This document shows positions 5,944 to 6,516 of a stretch of DNA of 6,516 nt, piece after piece. The position numbers and the translations under genes are program-made. Origin of the DNA: Candidatus Woesearchaeota archaeon (GTDB lineage Archaea; Nanobdellota; Nanobdellia; Woesearchaeales; WJKV01); contig JAHWHI010000111.1 of assembly GCA_019323355.1 (NCBI GenBank), forward strand, positions 1-6,516. The letters run 5' to 3'. Position 1 is the stretch's first letter; each line of letters opens with the position of its first letter. The notes under the pieces were generated by a model. The model worked only from the letters and a program-made list of their open reading frames with translations, was not told the origin of the DNA and did not search any database.

Positions 5944-6516
5944 TTAGAAATCCATGAGCGAGGACTGGCCTCTCCAGGGTGTTGATTTCTGCTTTGTCTC
6001 CTGCTTCTGCACTATCTCTTCTTGTTTGGTTTCTTTTGCCTTTCCATCGATAGGATCAACTTCAACATCTCCATAAACTCCATCATATCCTGGCTTTACA
6101 GAGAGCTGCCTGTTCCTGTTCATGATAAGGATCTCTGCGACTCTAGGATGTGTCACAGCCTTTAGTTTTTCAAGCGGAACATTCAGCAGGATGTCATATT
6201 CTGATTTAAAGGATTTTAAAAGTTTGTAATACTCTTCCCAGACATATTTTGTGGCGACACCTTTTGCAAACAATTTTGAGAGCAGTTCTGACACTGGGAT
6301 CAGAGTCTCGAAAGGTATTGCGTTTTTTGGGGTGAACCCTTCTGGCCTGTCAGCGAGTTCCTCTACCCGGTGCGCAACGCCGATTGTGAGCGGGCGGTTG
6401 CACTTTGGACATTTGTTGTTCAATTTTATTGATTCTGCAGGATCAAGACAGACATTGCAATTCCTATGCCCGTCGAAATGATATTTTCCCTCGTGGGGCC
6501 AGAATTCTATTGTCTT
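5944..6516 (-). CDS. endoQ: Endonuclease Q, C-terminal part (5' end off the window)
   Basis: EndoQ is a PHP-family DNA repair endonuclease that cleaves 5' of deaminated bases (uracil, hypoxanthine, xanthine) and abasic sites. The visible 190 residues are the C-terminal part; the frame is open through the right edge (beginning KTIEFWPHEGKYHFDGHRN), so the catalytic PHP domain lies outside. An in-frame TTG at 6421-6423 is not a credible start because conserved EndoQ sequence precedes it. Visible features: a four-cysteine zinc site made of CNVC (codons 6459-6448) and CPKC (codons 6411-6400); the family stretch RPLTIGVAHRVEELADRPEGF; a helical segment; and PGYDGVYGDVEVDP. A charged, Gln/Lys-rich linker of about 25 residues then leads to the terminal QSSLMDF, a PIP-box-type PCNA-binding motif. 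It is convergent with the FabD-like gene and on the same strand as the tRNA downstream. Archaeal PCNA is known to interact with EndoQ in Thermococcales. Confidence 0.92.
   Translation of the reverse strand, partial: KTIEFWPHEGKYHFDGHRNCNVCLDPAESIKLNNKCPKCNRPLTIGVAHRVEELADRPEGFTPKNAIPFETLIPVSELLSKLFAKGVATKYVWEEYYKLLKSFKSEYDILLNVPLEKLKAVTHPRVAEILIMNRNRQLSVKPGYDGVYGDVEVDPIDGKAKETKQEEIVQKQETKQKSTPWRGQSSLMDF

Noticed and set aside
6421..6423. TTG as an EndoQ start codon (a 159-residue protein)
   Set aside because: Sequence upstream in the same frame contains conserved EndoQ residues, including the first CxxC of the zinc site, so the start is off the window.
6251..6481. Plus-strand open frame of 76 codons at the right end
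   Set aside because: Antisense to the zinc-site region of EndoQ, whose protein-level conservation explains the sequence.
1..6516. CRISPR array, insertion sequence, riboswitch or other mobile element
   Set aside because: No short direct repeats with spacers, transposase frame, terminal inverted repeats or known riboswitch core were seen; intergenic space is too small for most of these.

Overview
The window looks archaeal, most likely from a small-genome DPANN-type lineage (Woesearchaeota or Pacearchaeota-like; this placement is an inference). The archaeal evidence is: an AMP phosphorylase of the archaeal nucleotide-salvage type; the C-terminal part of endonuclease Q with a PCNA-binding tail; BRE/TATA-like promoters; an apparently leaderless or short-leader mRNA; and a tRNA-Ser gene with no encoded CCA end. 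Gene density is high, with no gap over about 150 bases and no mobile element, CRISPR array or rRNA.

Layout. Bases 1-4667 hold three tightly packed plus-strand genes. The first (1-1995, start lies off the window) is an unrecognised, probably extracellular protein with a six-cysteine cluster, a tandem duplication and a C-terminal membrane anchor. Nine bases later comes an AI-2E/PerM/YdiK-family membrane protein (2005-3114). Its stop codon overlaps the start of AMP phosphorylase (3111-4667) in an ATGA junction. After 50 bases carrying a promoter comes a FabD-like malonyl/acyl transferase (4718-5761). The minus strand then carries tRNA-Ser(UGA) (5820-5903) and the 3' part of endoQ (5944-6516, start off the window), so the plus-strand genes converge on these two.

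Functionally this is mostly a housekeeping region: AMP breakdown to ribose-1,5-bisphosphate, repair of deaminated DNA bases, and serine decoding. Two genes stand out. One is the unknown surface-type protein co-located with a membrane transporter-like gene. The other is the acyltransferase, whose usual partner (ACP-dependent fatty-acid synthesis) is generally absent from archaea. The tRNA promoter is placed so that transcription could begin at or next to the first tRNA base. I see no clear multi-gene novel system; the best candidates for new biology are these three items.
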